DNA of 37,468 bases from Niveispirillum sp. Its GTDB lineage: Bacteria; Pseudomonadota; Alphaproteobacteria; Azospirillales; Azospirillaceae. The stretch is from assembly GCF_017996735.1 (NCBI RefSeq), contig NZ_JAGOGJ010000066.1, forward strand, positions 1-37,468, written 5' to 3'. The translations under genes and the position numbers were made by a program. The notes beneath the pieces were generated by a model that saw nothing but the letters and a program-made list of their open reading frames with translations, was not told the DNA's origin and searched no databases. Positions 22,333 to 30,849 of this stretch are shown one piece after another. Numbering within the stretch: the stretch's first letter is position 1; each line of letters opens with the position of its first letter.

Positions 22333-24606
22333 ATGGCCGGTATCGACAAGCGCATTACCGAGGAAGAAGCCCTTCTGCTGCACAGCAGCGGGCGCCCCGG
22401 CAAGTTGGAAATCACCCCGACCAAGCCGATGGCAACACAGCGCGACCTGTCGCTGGCCTATTCGCCGGGGGTGGCCACGCCCTGCCTGCGCATCCATGCC
22501 GACCCGTCCACGGCCTATGATTACACGGCCAAGGGCAATATCGTCGCCGTCATCTCCAACGGTACCGCCGTGCTGGGCCTGGGCGATCTGGGTGCGCTGG
22601 CGTCCAAGCCCGTGATGGAGGGCAAGGCCGTCCTGTTCAAGCGTTTCGCCGATGTCGATGGCATCGACCTGGAGGTCGATACCCGCGATGTGGAGGAATT
22701 TATCAATTCCGTCCGCTATCTGGGTCCCAGCTTCGGCGGCATCAATCTGGAAGACATCAAGGCCCCGGACTGTTTCATCATCGAGCAGCGCCTGCGCGAG
22801 CTGATGGACATTCCCGTCTTTCATGACGATCAGCATGGCACGGCCATCATCGCCGCCGCCGGCCTGTTCAACGCGCTGGAAATGACCGGCCGCGACATCA
22901 ACGAGACCCGGCTGGTCATCAATGGCGCCGGTGCGGCGGCCATCGCCTGTGCCGAACTGTTCAAGTCGATGGGCATCCCGCACGGCAATATCACGCTGTG
23001 CGACACCAAGGGTGTGGTCTGGAAGGGCCGGACCGAAGGCATGAACCAGTGGAAATCAGCCCATGCCGTGGTGACCGATGCCCGTACGCTTGCCGATGCC
23101 GTGGCCGGGTCCGACGTGTTCGTGGGCCTGTCGGCCAAGGGGGCGATGACGCCCGCCATGGTGAAATCCATGGCAAAGAACCCGATCATCTTCGCGCTGG
23201 CCAACCCCGATCCGGAGATCACGCCGGAAGAGGTGCGGCAGGTGCGCGATGATGCCATCGTGGCCACGGGCCGGTCGGATTATCCCAATCAGGTCAATAA
23301 TGTCCTGGGCTTCCCCTATATCTTCCGCGGCGCTCTGGACGTGCGGGCCAGCACCATCAACGACCAGATGAAGATCGCCGCGGCGAAGGCCCTGGCGGCG
23401 CTGGCGCGCGAAGATGTGCCGGATGAGGTGGATGCCGCCTATTCCGGGCGCCGCCTGCGCTATGGCCCGGAATATATCATTCCGGTGCCGTTCGACCCGC
23501 GCCTGATCTCCACCATCCCCGCCGCCGTGGCCCGGGCCGCCATGGATACGGGCGTCGCGCGCAAGCCCATTGTCGATATGGACGAATATCGCCGGTCCCT
23601 GCGTCTGCGCCTGGACCCCACGGCCGACAGCTTGCAGTTGATCGCCGACAAGCTGCGCAGCAACCCGCGCCGGGTGGTGTTTGCCGAGGGCGAGGAGGAG
23701 CGGTCCATCCGCGCCGCCATCGCCTATCGCTCGGGCGGGTTCGGGCATCCGGTCCTGATCGGGCGCGAGAATGTGGTGAAGGAGAAGCTGGCCAGCCTGG
23801 GCATGAGCGGGATCGAGCCGCTGGACATCCAGAACGCCAAGTTCGGCGCGCCGGAGATCGAGCGCTATACCGACTTCCTGTACAAGCGTCTGCAGCGGCG
23901 GGGCCATCTGCACCGCGATTGTCAGCGCTGGGTCAACCAGAACCGCAACGTCTTTGCCGCCTGCATGGTGGCCACGGGTGATGCGGACGCCATGGTGACG
24001 GGCCTGACCCGGTCCTTTGCCGTCAGCTTCGAGGATATCGAGCGCGTCATCGACCCGCAGCCCGATCATATCGTGTTCGGCCTGTCGGTGCTGGCCACCC
24101 GCACGCGTACCGTCTTCATCTCCGACACGACGGTGCATGAGCGGCCGACCCCGGAACAACTGGCCGATATCGCCATCCAGTCGGCCCGCATGGCCCGGCA
24201 GATGGGCCATGAACCCCGCGTCGCCTTCCTGTCCTTCAGTAATTTCGGCCAGCCCCTGCGCGACCGCGCCGCCCATGTGCGCGAAGCCGTGTCGCTGATG
24301 GACAAGCGTCGGGTCGATTTCGAATATGACGGCGAGATGTCGGCCGATACCGCGCTTGATTACGATTTGATGAAGCGCCTGTACCCGTTCGCGCGCCTGT
24401 CGGGGCCGGCCAATGTGCTGATCATGCCGGCACTGCACGCCGCCAATATCGGGGCCAAGCTGCTGCACAAGTTCGGTGGCGGCAACCTGATCGGCCCCTT
24501 GCTGATCGGCATGGACAAGCCGGTGCAGGTGGTCCAGATGGGCGCCACGGTCAACGAACTGACCACGGCGGCCATCATGGCGGCGCATGACAGTCTGGCG
24601 CGTTAA
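22333..24606 (+). CDS. maeB: NADP-dependent malic enzyme with phosphotransacetylase-like domain
   Basis: The enzyme decarboxylates malate to pyruvate and yields NADPH, linking the TCA cycle to gluconeogenesis and lipid synthesis. The 757-residue protein is the long MaeB form. The malic N-domain (about 18-150) has SLAYSPGVATPC and the core KGNIVAVISNGTAVLGLGDLG. The NAD(P)-binding domain (about 160-400) has INGAGAAAIACAEL and ANPDPEI. The C-terminal phosphotransacetylase-like domain (about 430-750) is thought to be regulatory. The ATG at 22333 is preceded by AAAAGAGGATTG. A terminator-like hairpin follows the stop. It stands alone. Confidence 0.95.
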   Translation: MAGIDKRITEEEALLLHSSGRPGKLEITPTKPMATQRDLSLAYSPGVATPCLRIHADPSTAYDYTAKGNIVAVISNGTAVLGLGDLGALASKPVMEGKAVLFKRFADVDGIDLEVDTRDVEEFINSVRYLGPSFGGINLEDIKAPDCFIIEQRLRELMDIPVFHDDQHGTAIIAAAGLFNALEMTGRDINETRLVINGAGAAAIACAELFKSMGIPHGNITLCDTKGVVWKGRTEGMNQWKSAHAVVTDARTLADAVAGSDVFVGLSAKGAMTPAMVKSMAKNPIIFALANPDPEITPEEVRQVRDDAIVATGRSDYPNQVNNVLGFPYIFRGALDVRASTINDQMKIAAAKALAALAREDVPDEVDAAYSGRRLRYGPEYIIPVPFDPRLISTIPAAVARAAMDTGVARKPIVDMDEYRRSLRLRLDPTADSLQLIADKLRSNPRRVVFAEGEEERSIRAAIAYRSGGFGHPVLIGRENVVKEKLASLGMSGIEPLDIQNAKFGAPEIERYTDFLYKRLQRRGHLHRDCQRWVNQNRNVFAACMVATGDADAMVTGLTRSFAVSFEDIERVIDPQPDHIVFGLSVLATRTRTVFISDTTVHERPTPEQLADIAIQSARMARQMGHEPRVAFLSFSNFGQPLRDRAAHVREAVSLMDKRRVDFEYDGEMSADTALDYDLMKRLYPFARLSGPANVLIMPALHAANIGAKLLHKFGGGNLIGPLLIGMDKPVQVVQMGATVNELTTAAIMAAHDSLAR

Positions 24607-24613
24607 AGGGGAG

Positions 24614-24655
24614 CACGTCGCATAAGGGCGAAGCCCGAATGCGACGTGATTTACT
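24614..24655 (+). terminator. Terminator-like hairpin after maeB
   Basis: Perfect 10-bp arms CACGTCGCAT (24614-24623) and ATGCGACGTG (24639-24648) enclose an inner GGGC/GCCC pair. A T-rich stretch ATTTACTCTTTC follows. It begins 8 bases after the maeB stop. Confidence 0.65.
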
Positions 24656-24772
24656 CTTTCGAACCACGATTATTAAGTTTCCGTGATGCTGTTACCCTGG
24701 CCCTGCGGCAATGTTATTTCCTCCGGTCCCGCCTTGTGGCGGGAGGGAAAATGACAAGAATGGCGGGGACAG

Positions 24773-26188
24773 ATGCGGTGGTATGAGGTGCGGCCGGTCC
24801 GGTTCGTGCTGATCGGCGTGGCGCTGGTCGGGCCGACGGTGGCCATTCTGCTGGCCCTGCTGCTGGCGGGGCATGTAGATGCCATTGTGGCGTTGCCGGC
24901 GCTGCTGGTGAATGTCGCCCTGGCGGTCGCCATCCTGCGCATGATCCAGACCGACACACGCCGCCTCACCGATTATGCGGAGATGCTGGGCGAGGCGTCG
25001 GCGCCGCTGTCGCCGCCTGATGTCACCTCCGTCACGGCGGCCTTCATCGCATCGGCTATGGCGCGGGCGCAGCAGGGTTGGCTGGACCGCGAAGGCCGGG
25101 ATGCCAGCCGCGCCGGCCTGTATGAGGCGCTGATCGACCAGTTGCATGACCCGGTCATCCTGCTGGGACCGGGGCGGGTGGTGCGCCGCGCCAACCAGGC
25201 GGCGTGCAAGCTGTTCGGCGACCGGCTGCTGGACCGCGATCTGGCCAGTTCGGTGCGCACGCCCAGCCTGCTGGAGGCTGCCGACGCCGTGCTGGCCGGC
25301 GGTGCGTCGCGCACCGTGGAGGTGCTGCTGCCGGTGCCGGTGGAGCGCACGCTGCAGGCGCGGGTGAAGCCGTTCCGCCCGCCGGGGGAGGAGGGGCCGC
25401 TGCTGGTGCTGCTGACCCTGCATGATATCACGGTGCTGAAACGGTCTGAGCAGATGCGCGCCGACTTCGTGGCCAATGCCAGCCATGAGTTGCGCACGCC
25501 GCTGGCCGCCTTGATCGGCTTCATCGAGACGCTGCGCGGTCCCGCCAAGGATGATCCGGCGGCGCATGAGCGGTTCCTGGGCATCATGTTCGACCAGTCG
25601 AACCGCATGTCGCGGCTGGTCAACGATCTTCTGTCCCTGTCGCGGATCGAGATGGATGAGCATTCCCCGCCCACGGCCGAAGTGGATGTGGGCAAGATCG
25701 TGCGCAACGTGGCCGCCACGCTGGAACTGCGCGCTGCGTCACGTAAAGTGAAGCTGCGGCTGGAACAGCCGGACAGCCTGCCGCCCGTGGTGGGCGACGA
25801 GGATCAATTGTCCCAGGTGTTCCAGAACCTGATCGACAATGCCATCAAGTATGGCAAGGAGCAGACGGAGGTCACTGTGGCCCTGACCGCGCCCGTCCAG
25901 GGCAAGGCGGGGGGCGTGCGCGGGCCGGCCGTGATGGTGGCCGTGACGGACCGGGGGGACGGCATCGCCCGCACCCATCTGCCCCGCCTGACGGAACGGT
26001 TCTACCGTGTGGACCCGGCCCGGTCGCGGGCGCTGGGCGGCACGGGGCTGGGGCTGGCCATCGTGAAGCATATCGTGAACCGCCATCGCGGCCGCCTGAT
26101 CATCGACAGCGAGGTGGGTAAGGGCAGCACGTTCAGCGTGGTTCTGCCAGCGGCGAAGGCCGTGGAGGTCAAGCGGGAAGCGGGCTGA
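24773..26188 (+). CDS. phoR: Phosphate regulon sensor histidine kinase PhoR
   Basis: PhoR phosphorylates PhoB when phosphate is scarce. This 471-residue protein has two N-terminal membrane helices (about 11-33 and 36-57) with almost no periplasmic loop, as in PhoR. A PAS-like domain follows (LYEALIDQLHDPVILLGPG near 117-135). The phosphoacceptor motif NASHELRTPL has His238, and the ATPase boxes NLIDNAIKYG, DRGDGI and GGTGLGLAIVKHIVNRH are intact. No phosphate binding of its own is expected; the Pst system and PhoU give the signal. Its partners begin only at 30850, after an unrelated 4.6 kb module. The PhoR assignment rests on architecture and this neighbourhood. Confidence 0.9.
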   Translation: MRWYEVRPVRFVLIGVALVGPTVAILLALLLAGHVDAIVALPALLVNVALAVAILRMIQTDTRRLTDYAEMLGEASAPLSPPDVTSVTAAFIASAMARAQQGWLDREGRDASRAGLYEALIDQLHDPVILLGPGRVVRRANQAACKLFGDRLLDRDLASSVRTPSLLEAADAVLAGGASRTVEVLLPVPVERTLQARVKPFRPPGEEGPLLVLLTLHDITVLKRSEQMRADFVANASHELRTPLAALIGFIETLRGPAKDDPAAHERFLGIMFDQSNRMSRLVNDLLSLSRIEMDEHSPPTAEVDVGKIVRNVAATLELRAASRKVKLRLEQPDSLPPVVGDEDQLSQVFQNLIDNAIKYGKEQTEVTVALTAPVQGKAGGVRGPAVMVAVTDRGDGIARTHLPRLTERFYRVDPARSRALGGTGLGLAIVKHIVNRHRGRLIIDSEVGKGSTFSVVLPAAKAVEVKREAG

Positions 26189-26206
26189 ACGGCATTAAAT
26201 CCGCGT

Positions 26207-26341
26207 CCCAGTGATCGTCAGCGATCACTGGGCTTCAATCGCCAGCGCCGCCATCCGGCGGCTCGGCTACGCGCCACGTGGCGCGCGGCGGCAGTCGCCG
26301 CCGTACCCATTCCCGATGAGTTCAGCTCAACGGGAATGGGT
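26207..26341 (+). repeat. R2 structured repeat, copy B
   Basis: The left hairpin CCCAGTGATCG (26207-26217) / CGATCACTGGG (26222-26232) is perfect. The core holds GCCGC-CATCCG-GCGGC (26247-26262), the palindrome GCGCCACGTGGCGC (26271-26284) and CGGCGGC-AGTC-GCCGCCG (26286-26303). The right hairpin ACCCATTCCCGATGAG (26305-26320) pairs with 26326-26341 with one mismatch. It follows the phoR stop by 18 bases. Its right hairpin contains the stop and last codons of the convergent AraC gene. Confidence 0.88.
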
Positions 26342-27352
26342 ATAACCTGCCGTCCTCCTGTATCGCGCGGGGGTGGTGCCGGTCCATTGCCGGAAGGCGC
26401 GGTTGAAGGCGGCGGGTTCGGCAAAGCCCAGTTGGGCCGAGATATCGGCGATGGACAGGTCCGGCCGGCTCAACGCCACCTTGGCCAGATCCAGCCGCAG
26501 CCGGTCCTTGATGGCCTGGAACGAGGTTCCCTCCTGTCGCAGCAGGCGGCGCAGGGTGGCGGGCGAACAGCGCATGGCCGCCGCCGCCGCCTCCGCGCCC
26601 GGCCATTCGGTGGGCGGGCGCCGGCGCAGCAGGTTGGCGATGCGGCGGCCATAGCCATCCGGGTTGCGATACTTCACCAGGAAGCTTTCCGGCGCCTGGT
26701 TCAGGAAGCTTCGCGCCGACCGGCGGTCCTGTGCCACGGGTAGCGACAGCAGGGCGGCATCGAACCACAGGCGGCAATGATCCTGGCCAAAGCGCAGTTG
26801 CGTGCCGAACAGCACGAAATATTCGGCCCCATGGGCGGGTTCGTCATAGGGAAGGCAGGCCTCGTCGATGGCGATGCGGCGGCGGACCAGCCAGCAGGCC
26901 ACGCCATGGATATAGACGAACAGCGTCTCCACCGCGAAGACGGGCAGGGCGTGGCCGGGCCGGGTCGGCGCGATCTCCAGCGCTGCGCGCCGCCCGTCGC
27001 GCCGCACCGACACGCACAGATCATCGAAGATGGTGTTGTAGGTCCGGCAGAGCAGGTTCAGCGCCCCACCCAGATCACCCCCGCCGCCCAGCGCCAGCAG
27101 GCAGGCCAGGGCGAAGCTGCCCAGCTTCATACGGCGGCTGTCCTGGCCGAAAAACTCGTCATCCAGCAACTGCGCCACCTCGCGCAGCAGGGCGGCATAG
27201 GACTGCACCGGCACACGTGCCATCGGCTGGCCCAACAGGGCGGGCGCGATGCCGGCCTTGCGCAGCACCGGGGCCGGCTCCATGCCGCGTGCCCGCAGCC
27301 CGTTCAGGGCGGCCGCCACGAAATGGATGGAAACACTGCCTTTCTCGACCAT
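26327..27352 (-). CDS. AraC family regulator with arabinose-binding-like N-domain (OruR type)
   Basis: This 341-residue regulator has a long N-terminal sensor domain (about 20-215) of the type found in AraC members that control amino-acid and fatty-acid catabolism. The C-terminal double helix-turn-helix (about 245-335) has LRRLLRQEGTSFQAIKDRLRL and IADISAQLGFAEPAAFNRAFR, then WTGTTPARYR. It is divergent from the thiolase and acyl-CoA dehydrogenase genes, its probable targets, across a 120-bp gap with repeated TGATC motifs. The final residues (about THSR and the stop) are encoded inside an R2 repeat hairpin. Confidence 0.9.
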   Translation of the reverse strand: MVEKGSVSIHFVAAALNGLRARGMEPAPVLRKAGIAPALLGQPMARVPVQSYAALLREVAQLLDDEFFGQDSRRMKLGSFALACLLALGGGGDLGGALNLLCRTYNTIFDDLCVSVRRDGRRAALEIAPTRPGHALPVFAVETLFVYIHGVACWLVRRRIAIDEACLPYDEPAHGAEYFVLFGTQLRFGQDHCRLWFDAALLSLPVAQDRRSARSFLNQAPESFLVKYRNPDGYGRRIANLLRRRPPTEWPGAEAAAAAMRCSPATLRRLLRQEGTSFQAIKDRLRLDLAKVALSRPDLSIADISAQLGFAEPAAFNRAFRQWTGTTPARYRRTAGYTHSR

Positions 27353-27369
27353 GGCGACCCATTCGGGAT

Positions 27370-27417
27370 TGACATAAATGATCAGGAAATTTGATCAAAA
27401 CGGTTATGGTTGATCGG
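27370..27417. promoter_or_regulatory. Divergent control region with TGATC repeats
   Basis: Between the AraC gene and the thiolase gene, TGATCA occurs at about 27379 and 27393 and TTGATC again at about 27411. A TTGACA-like hexamer lies at 27370. The AT-rich patch is unlike its surroundings. It is a candidate binding site for the AraC regulator; exact promoter elements are not clear. Confidence 0.45.
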
Positions 27418-27472
27418 AAGGGACAAGTCTAGGCTATGTCCAAGCAACCAATCCAGACGCCAGAGGAATGCC

Positions 27473-28657
27473 ATGAGCGCCGATCCCATCGTCATCGTGT
27501 CCGCCGCCCGCACGCCCATGGGCGGCATGATGGGTGATCTGTCCGGCCTGACGGCGGCCCAACTGGGTGCCGTCGCCGTGAAGGCGGCCGTGGAGCGGGC
27601 CGGCATTTCCGGCGACAGCATTGATGAGCTGCTGATGGGCAATGTCCTGCAGGCGGGGCAGGGGCAGGCGCCGGGCCGTCAGGCGGCACTGGGCGCCGGG
27701 CTGCCGCTGTCGGTCACCTGCTCCACCGTCAACAAGATGTGCGGCAGCGGCATGAAGACCACCATGCTGGCCCATGACCTGATCCTGGCCGGCAGCGCCG
27801 ATATCGTGGTCGCCGCCGGCATGGAAAGCATGTCCAACGCGCCCTATCTGCTGGACCGGGCGCGCGGCGGCTACCGCTATGGCCATGCCACCATCTATGA
27901 CCACATGGCGCTGGACGGTCTGGAAGACGCCTATGAACGCGGGCGCGCCATGGGCACCTTTGCCGAGGATACGGCGGCGCATTTCGGCTTCACGCGTGAG
28001 GCGCAGGACGCCTACGCCCTGGAAAGCCTGCGCCGCGCCAAGACCGCCGTGGAGGATGGGACCTTCGATACCGAAGTGGTGCCGGTGACGGTGAAGGGCC
28101 GCAGCGGGGAGACCATCGTCTCCAGGGATGAACAGCCCGGCAAGGGCCGCCCGGACAAGATCCCGACCCTGAAGCCCGCTTTCCGCAAGGATGGCACCGT
28201 GACCGCCGCCAACAGCAGTTCCATCAGCGACGGGGCCGCCGCCCTGGTCCTGATGCGCGCGTCGGAGGCCGAAAAGCGGGGCCTGTCGCCGCTGGCCCGC
28301 ATCGTGGGCCATGCGGGCCATGCCCGCGCCCCGGCCTGGTTCACGACCGCCCCGGTCGGCGCCATGCAGTCCCTGTTCGCCAAGACCGGCTGGACGGCAA
28401 AGGATGTCGACCTGTTCGAGATCAACGAGGCGTTCGCGGTGGTCGCCATGGCGGCCATGAAGGAACTGGACCTGCCGCATGAGAAGGTGAATGTGCATGG
28501 CGGCGCCTGTGCCCTGGGCCACCCGATCGGCGCGTCGGGCGCGCGTATCCTGGTGACGCTGCTGCATGCCCTGAAGAAGCGCGGCCTGAAGCGCGGGGTC
28601 GGCAGCCTGTGCATCGGCGGTGGTGAGGCGACGGCGATGGCCGTGGAATTGCTCTGA
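27473..28657 (+). CDS. Acetyl-CoA C-acyltransferase (thiolase)
   Basis: This 394-residue thiolase cleaves 3-oxoacyl-CoA or, in reverse, joins two acetyl-CoA. The three catalytic residues are in place: Cys90 in NKMCGSGM, His350 in GGACALGHPIGASG and Cys380 in CIGGGEA. The sequence is closer to acetyl-CoA acetyltransferases than to long-chain thiolases, by my reading. AGAGGA precedes the ATG at 27473. An acyl-CoA dehydrogenase follows at 25 bp, so the two form a short operon. Together they suggest breakdown of a short or branched acyl-CoA. A polyhydroxybutyrate role is less likely without phbB or phbC nearby. Confidence 0.93.
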   Translation: MSADPIVIVSAARTPMGGMMGDLSGLTAAQLGAVAVKAAVERAGISGDSIDELLMGNVLQAGQGQAPGRQAALGAGLPLSVTCSTVNKMCGSGMKTTMLAHDLILAGSADIVVAAGMESMSNAPYLLDRARGGYRYGHATIYDHMALDGLEDAYERGRAMGTFAEDTAAHFGFTREAQDAYALESLRRAKTAVEDGTFDTEVVPVTVKGRSGETIVSRDEQPGKGRPDKIPTLKPAFRKDGTVTAANSSSISDGAAALVLMRASEAEKRGLSPLARIVGHAGHARAPAWFTTAPVGAMQSLFAKTGWTAKDVDLFEINEAFAVVAMAAMKELDLPHEKVNVHGGACALGHPIGASGARILVTLLHALKKRGLKRGVGSLCIGGGEATAMAVELL

Positions 28658-28682
28658 CCTACGGCCTTGACAGGAAACGCAA

Positions 28683-29810
28683 ATGATCCTCACCGAAGAA
28701 CAGTTGATGATCCGCGACATGGCCCGGCAGTTCGCACGCGAACGGCTGGCGCCCGGTGCCGCCGCCCGTGACCGCGAAAGCCGCTTTCCCGCCGATGAAT
28801 TGCGGGAAATGGGCGATCTGGGCCTGCTGGGCATGGTGGTGCCCGAGGAGTGGGGCGGGGCAGGGGTTGACGCCGTATCCTACGCCCTGGCGATCGAGGA
28901 GATCGCGGCCGGCGATGGCGCCATCTCCACCATCATGAGTGTGCATAATTCGGTCGGCTGCGCGCCCATCCTGAAATTCGGCAATGAGGAGCAGAAGGGC
29001 CAGTATCTGCGCCTGATGGCGACGGGCCGGATGCTGGGCGCCTTCTGCCTGACCGAACCGCAGGCGGGGTCCGATGCCTCGGCCCTGAAGACGCGGGCGG
29101 TGAAGGATGGCGACCATTATGTGCTGAACGGCGCCAAGCAGTTCATCACCAATGGCCAGAATGCGGGCGTGGCCCTGGTCTTCGCCGTCACCGACCCGGC
29201 GGCGGGCAAGAAGGGGATTTCGGCCTTCCTGGTGCCCACCGATAATCCCGGATACAAGGTGGCGCGGCTGGAGCACAAGCTGGGCCAGCGCAGTTCCGAT
29301 ACGGCCGAAATCCTGCTGGAGGATGCGCGGGTGCCGGCGTCCGCCATGCTGGGCAAGCCGGGCGAAGGCTATCGCATCGCGCTGGCCAATCTGGAAGGCG
29401 GGCGTATCGGCATCGCGGCCCAGTCCGTGGGCATGGCGCAGGCGGCGTTCGAGGCGGCGCGCGATTATGCCCGCGACCGCGTGTCGATGGGCGTGCCCAT
29501 CATCGAACACCAGGCCGTATCCTTCCGTCTGGCCGATATGACCACCCGGATCGAGGCGGCGCGGCAACTGGTGCTGCACGCAGCCAGCCTGCGCGGGGCG
29601 GGCCAGCCCTGCCTGAAGGAAGCGTCGATGGCCAAGCTGTTCGCATCCGAAATGGCCGAGCGCGTCTGTTCCGACGCCATCCAGACCTTCGGCGGCTATG
29701 GCTATGTCGAGGATTTCCCGGTGGAGCGCATCTATCGCGACGTCCGCGTCTGCCAGATCTATGAGGGCACCAGCGATATCCAGCGTCTGGTGATCGCGCG
29801 CAATCTGTGA
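28683..29810 (+). CDS. Acyl-CoA dehydrogenase, short/branched-chain type
   Basis: This 375-residue flavoprotein oxidises acyl-CoA to 2-enoyl-CoA and passes electrons to ETF. Family landmarks are FCLTEPQAGSDASALKTRA near 120-138, a substrate- and FAD-binding middle domain, FGGYGYVEDFPVERIYRDVRV near 338-358 and the catalytic Glu361 in YEGTSDIQ. It lies 25 bp after the thiolase gene. The chain length is not readable from the sequence; isobutyryl-, butyryl- and 2-methylbutyryl-CoA are candidates. An R1 repeat follows the stop. Confidence 0.94.
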   Translation: MILTEEQLMIRDMARQFARERLAPGAAARDRESRFPADELREMGDLGLLGMVVPEEWGGAGVDAVSYALAIEEIAAGDGAISTIMSVHNSVGCAPILKFGNEEQKGQYLRLMATGRMLGAFCLTEPQAGSDASALKTRAVKDGDHYVLNGAKQFITNGQNAGVALVFAVTDPAAGKKGISAFLVPTDNPGYKVARLEHKLGQRSSDTAEILLEDARVPASAMLGKPGEGYRIALANLEGGRIGIAAQSVGMAQAAFEAARDYARDRVSMGVPIIEHQAVSFRLADMTTRIEAARQLVLHAASLRGAGQPCLKEASMAKLFASEMAERVCSDAIQTFGGYGYVEDFPVERIYRDVRVCQIYEGTSDIQRLVIARNL

Positions 29811-29868
29811 GGTTGGGGCGGGATGGTGACGCGAAGGCGTTCAGGTGAAATCTGGACCGGCGCTGTTG

Positions 29869-29991
29869 CCCTCACCCTCCCACCCGCTTGACAGCGGGCG
29901 GGCCCCTCCCTCTCCCGCGACGCGGGCGAGGGGCGAAATCATCCGGAATGTCAAGTTGGTCCCCTCGCCCAAGAAGGTGGGAGGGTGAGGG
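29869..29991. repeat. R1 repeat, copy 4
   Basis: The element has perfect ends CCCTCACCCTCCCA (29869-29882) and TGGGAGGGTGAGGG (29978-29991). Next to the left end the stretch CCCGCTTGACAGCGGGCGGG is a small hairpin, followed by the shared GGGCCCCTCCCTCTCCC. Between genes 28683-29810 (plus) and 30049-30570 (minus), it occupies half the 238-bp gap; the remainder shows nothing clear. Confidence 0.85.
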
Positions 29992-30048
29992 AAAGCGTGC
30001 GGGTGGGGTAAAACGCCTGCCATCGACCCGTGTTTCACGCTGCCACCC

Positions 30049-30570
30049 TCACTGCGGCTTTTCGGCTTTCTTCCTCTCGGCAAATTCCTTGGCCTCGGGT
30101 GCGTGCAGGCCGCCATCGGCCAGGAATTTCCAGGACCCGTCCGTCTGCTTGCGCCAGATGGTGACATAGCGCGAGGGGGGCAGTTCCTCTCTGGTGCCGT
30201 CCGGCTTCTGCCGGAAATAGCGGGCCTTGCCCCAGGTATAGCCCAGGGTGCCGTCGGCCGAGATGGCGCCGTCCACCGGACCCCAGTCGATCTCCAGCCC
30301 CGGACCGAACAGTTTGGCCAGATCGCCCGCATCGGTGCCGGGCACGGGGTCGTTCAGCATCAGGACGCGCGGTTCGGCATATTCGGCGAAGGCCGGGCCG
30401 GGCCCCACCTGTTTGGCGCGGGCCGCGAAGGCGCGGTCGGCATCCATCACCCCCTGGGCCGGGTGGTTCTGGGCCATGACCGGCAGTGTCATGATTGTTG
30501 CGCAGGTCAGCGCCCCGAAGCCACGCGCCAGCGCACCGGTCTTACGCCGGTTCTTGTCCGAAAGCCCCAT
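30049..30570 (-). CDS. Exported protein with SnoaL / DUF4440-like domain
   Basis: This 173-residue protein begins with a probable signal peptide (GALARGFGALTCATIMTLPVMAQ). A nuclear-transport-factor-2-like domain follows, with VMDADRAFAARAKQVGPGPAFAEYA near the start and YTWGKARYF, YVTIWRKQTDGSWKFLADGG toward the end. The form is typical of DUF4440 / SnoaL-like exported proteins, for which no activity is certain. ATG 30570 has AAGGAA about 7 bases upstream. It is divergent from pstS and shares the control region holding the Pho boxes, so it may also respond to phosphate; this is inference. Confidence 0.78.
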   Translation of the reverse strand: MGLSDKNRRKTGALARGFGALTCATIMTLPVMAQNHPAQGVMDADRAFAARAKQVGPGPAFAEYAEPRVLMLNDPVPGTDAGDLAKLFGPGLEIDWGPVDGAISADGTLGYTWGKARYFRQKPDGTREELPPSRYVTIWRKQTDGSWKFLADGGLHAPEAKEFAERKKAEKPQ

Positions 30571-30647
30571 GTCCAGTTCCTTGCAAAAGTGAAATCTCCC
30601 TGTGATTTCAATGGTGAGGCAGGATGGGGCATCTGCCAACGGCCAAT

Positions 30648-30665
30648 GTGTAACACGACTGTATC
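30648..30665 (+). promoter_or_regulatory. Pho-box-like PhoB site, distal
   Basis: The sequence GTGTAACACGACTGTATC resembles two direct 7-base repeats with a 4-base gap, like the PhoB consensus CTGTCAT-N4-CTGTCAT. It lies 30 bp upstream of the second site, between the divergent gene 30049-30570 and pstS. Confidence 0.5.
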
Positions 30666-30695
30666 GCACCGGGTCTGGGGTACTTTCCGGGGCTG

Positions 30696-30713
30696 GTGTC
30701 ATGGAACTGTAAC
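30696..30713 (+). promoter_or_regulatory. Pho box upstream of pstS
   Basis: The sequence GTGTCATGGAACTGTAAC matches the PhoB consensus CTGTCAT-N4-CTGTCAT at 11 of 14 consensus positions. A -10-like TAGTAT (30721-30726) follows after 7 bp, and another reading TATTTG after 10 bp. The pstS start is 137 bases downstream. This supports PhoB activation of the pst genes under phosphate starvation. Confidence 0.72.
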
Positions 30714-30849
30714 GTGGATGTAGTATTTGCGTCTCGCAGCGCAGCTATGGTCCCGGCACCCAGCAGGGACATGGCCACATTCAAGAAGGCGGGCGTCAGG
30801 GGATGCCAGGGCCTTCGGTGTGCCGCCCAGTCAACCGGAGGCCCTTGTC

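Noticed and set aside
23056..24588. A 510-codon open frame antisense to maeB
   Set aside because: It mirrors maeB codons and has the His/Gly/Gln-rich composition of antisense frames in high-GC DNA.
30727..30849. Upstream extension of PstS by 41 codons
   Set aside because: The GTG at 30850 has a good GGAGG site and begins a signal peptide; the extension would bury it.
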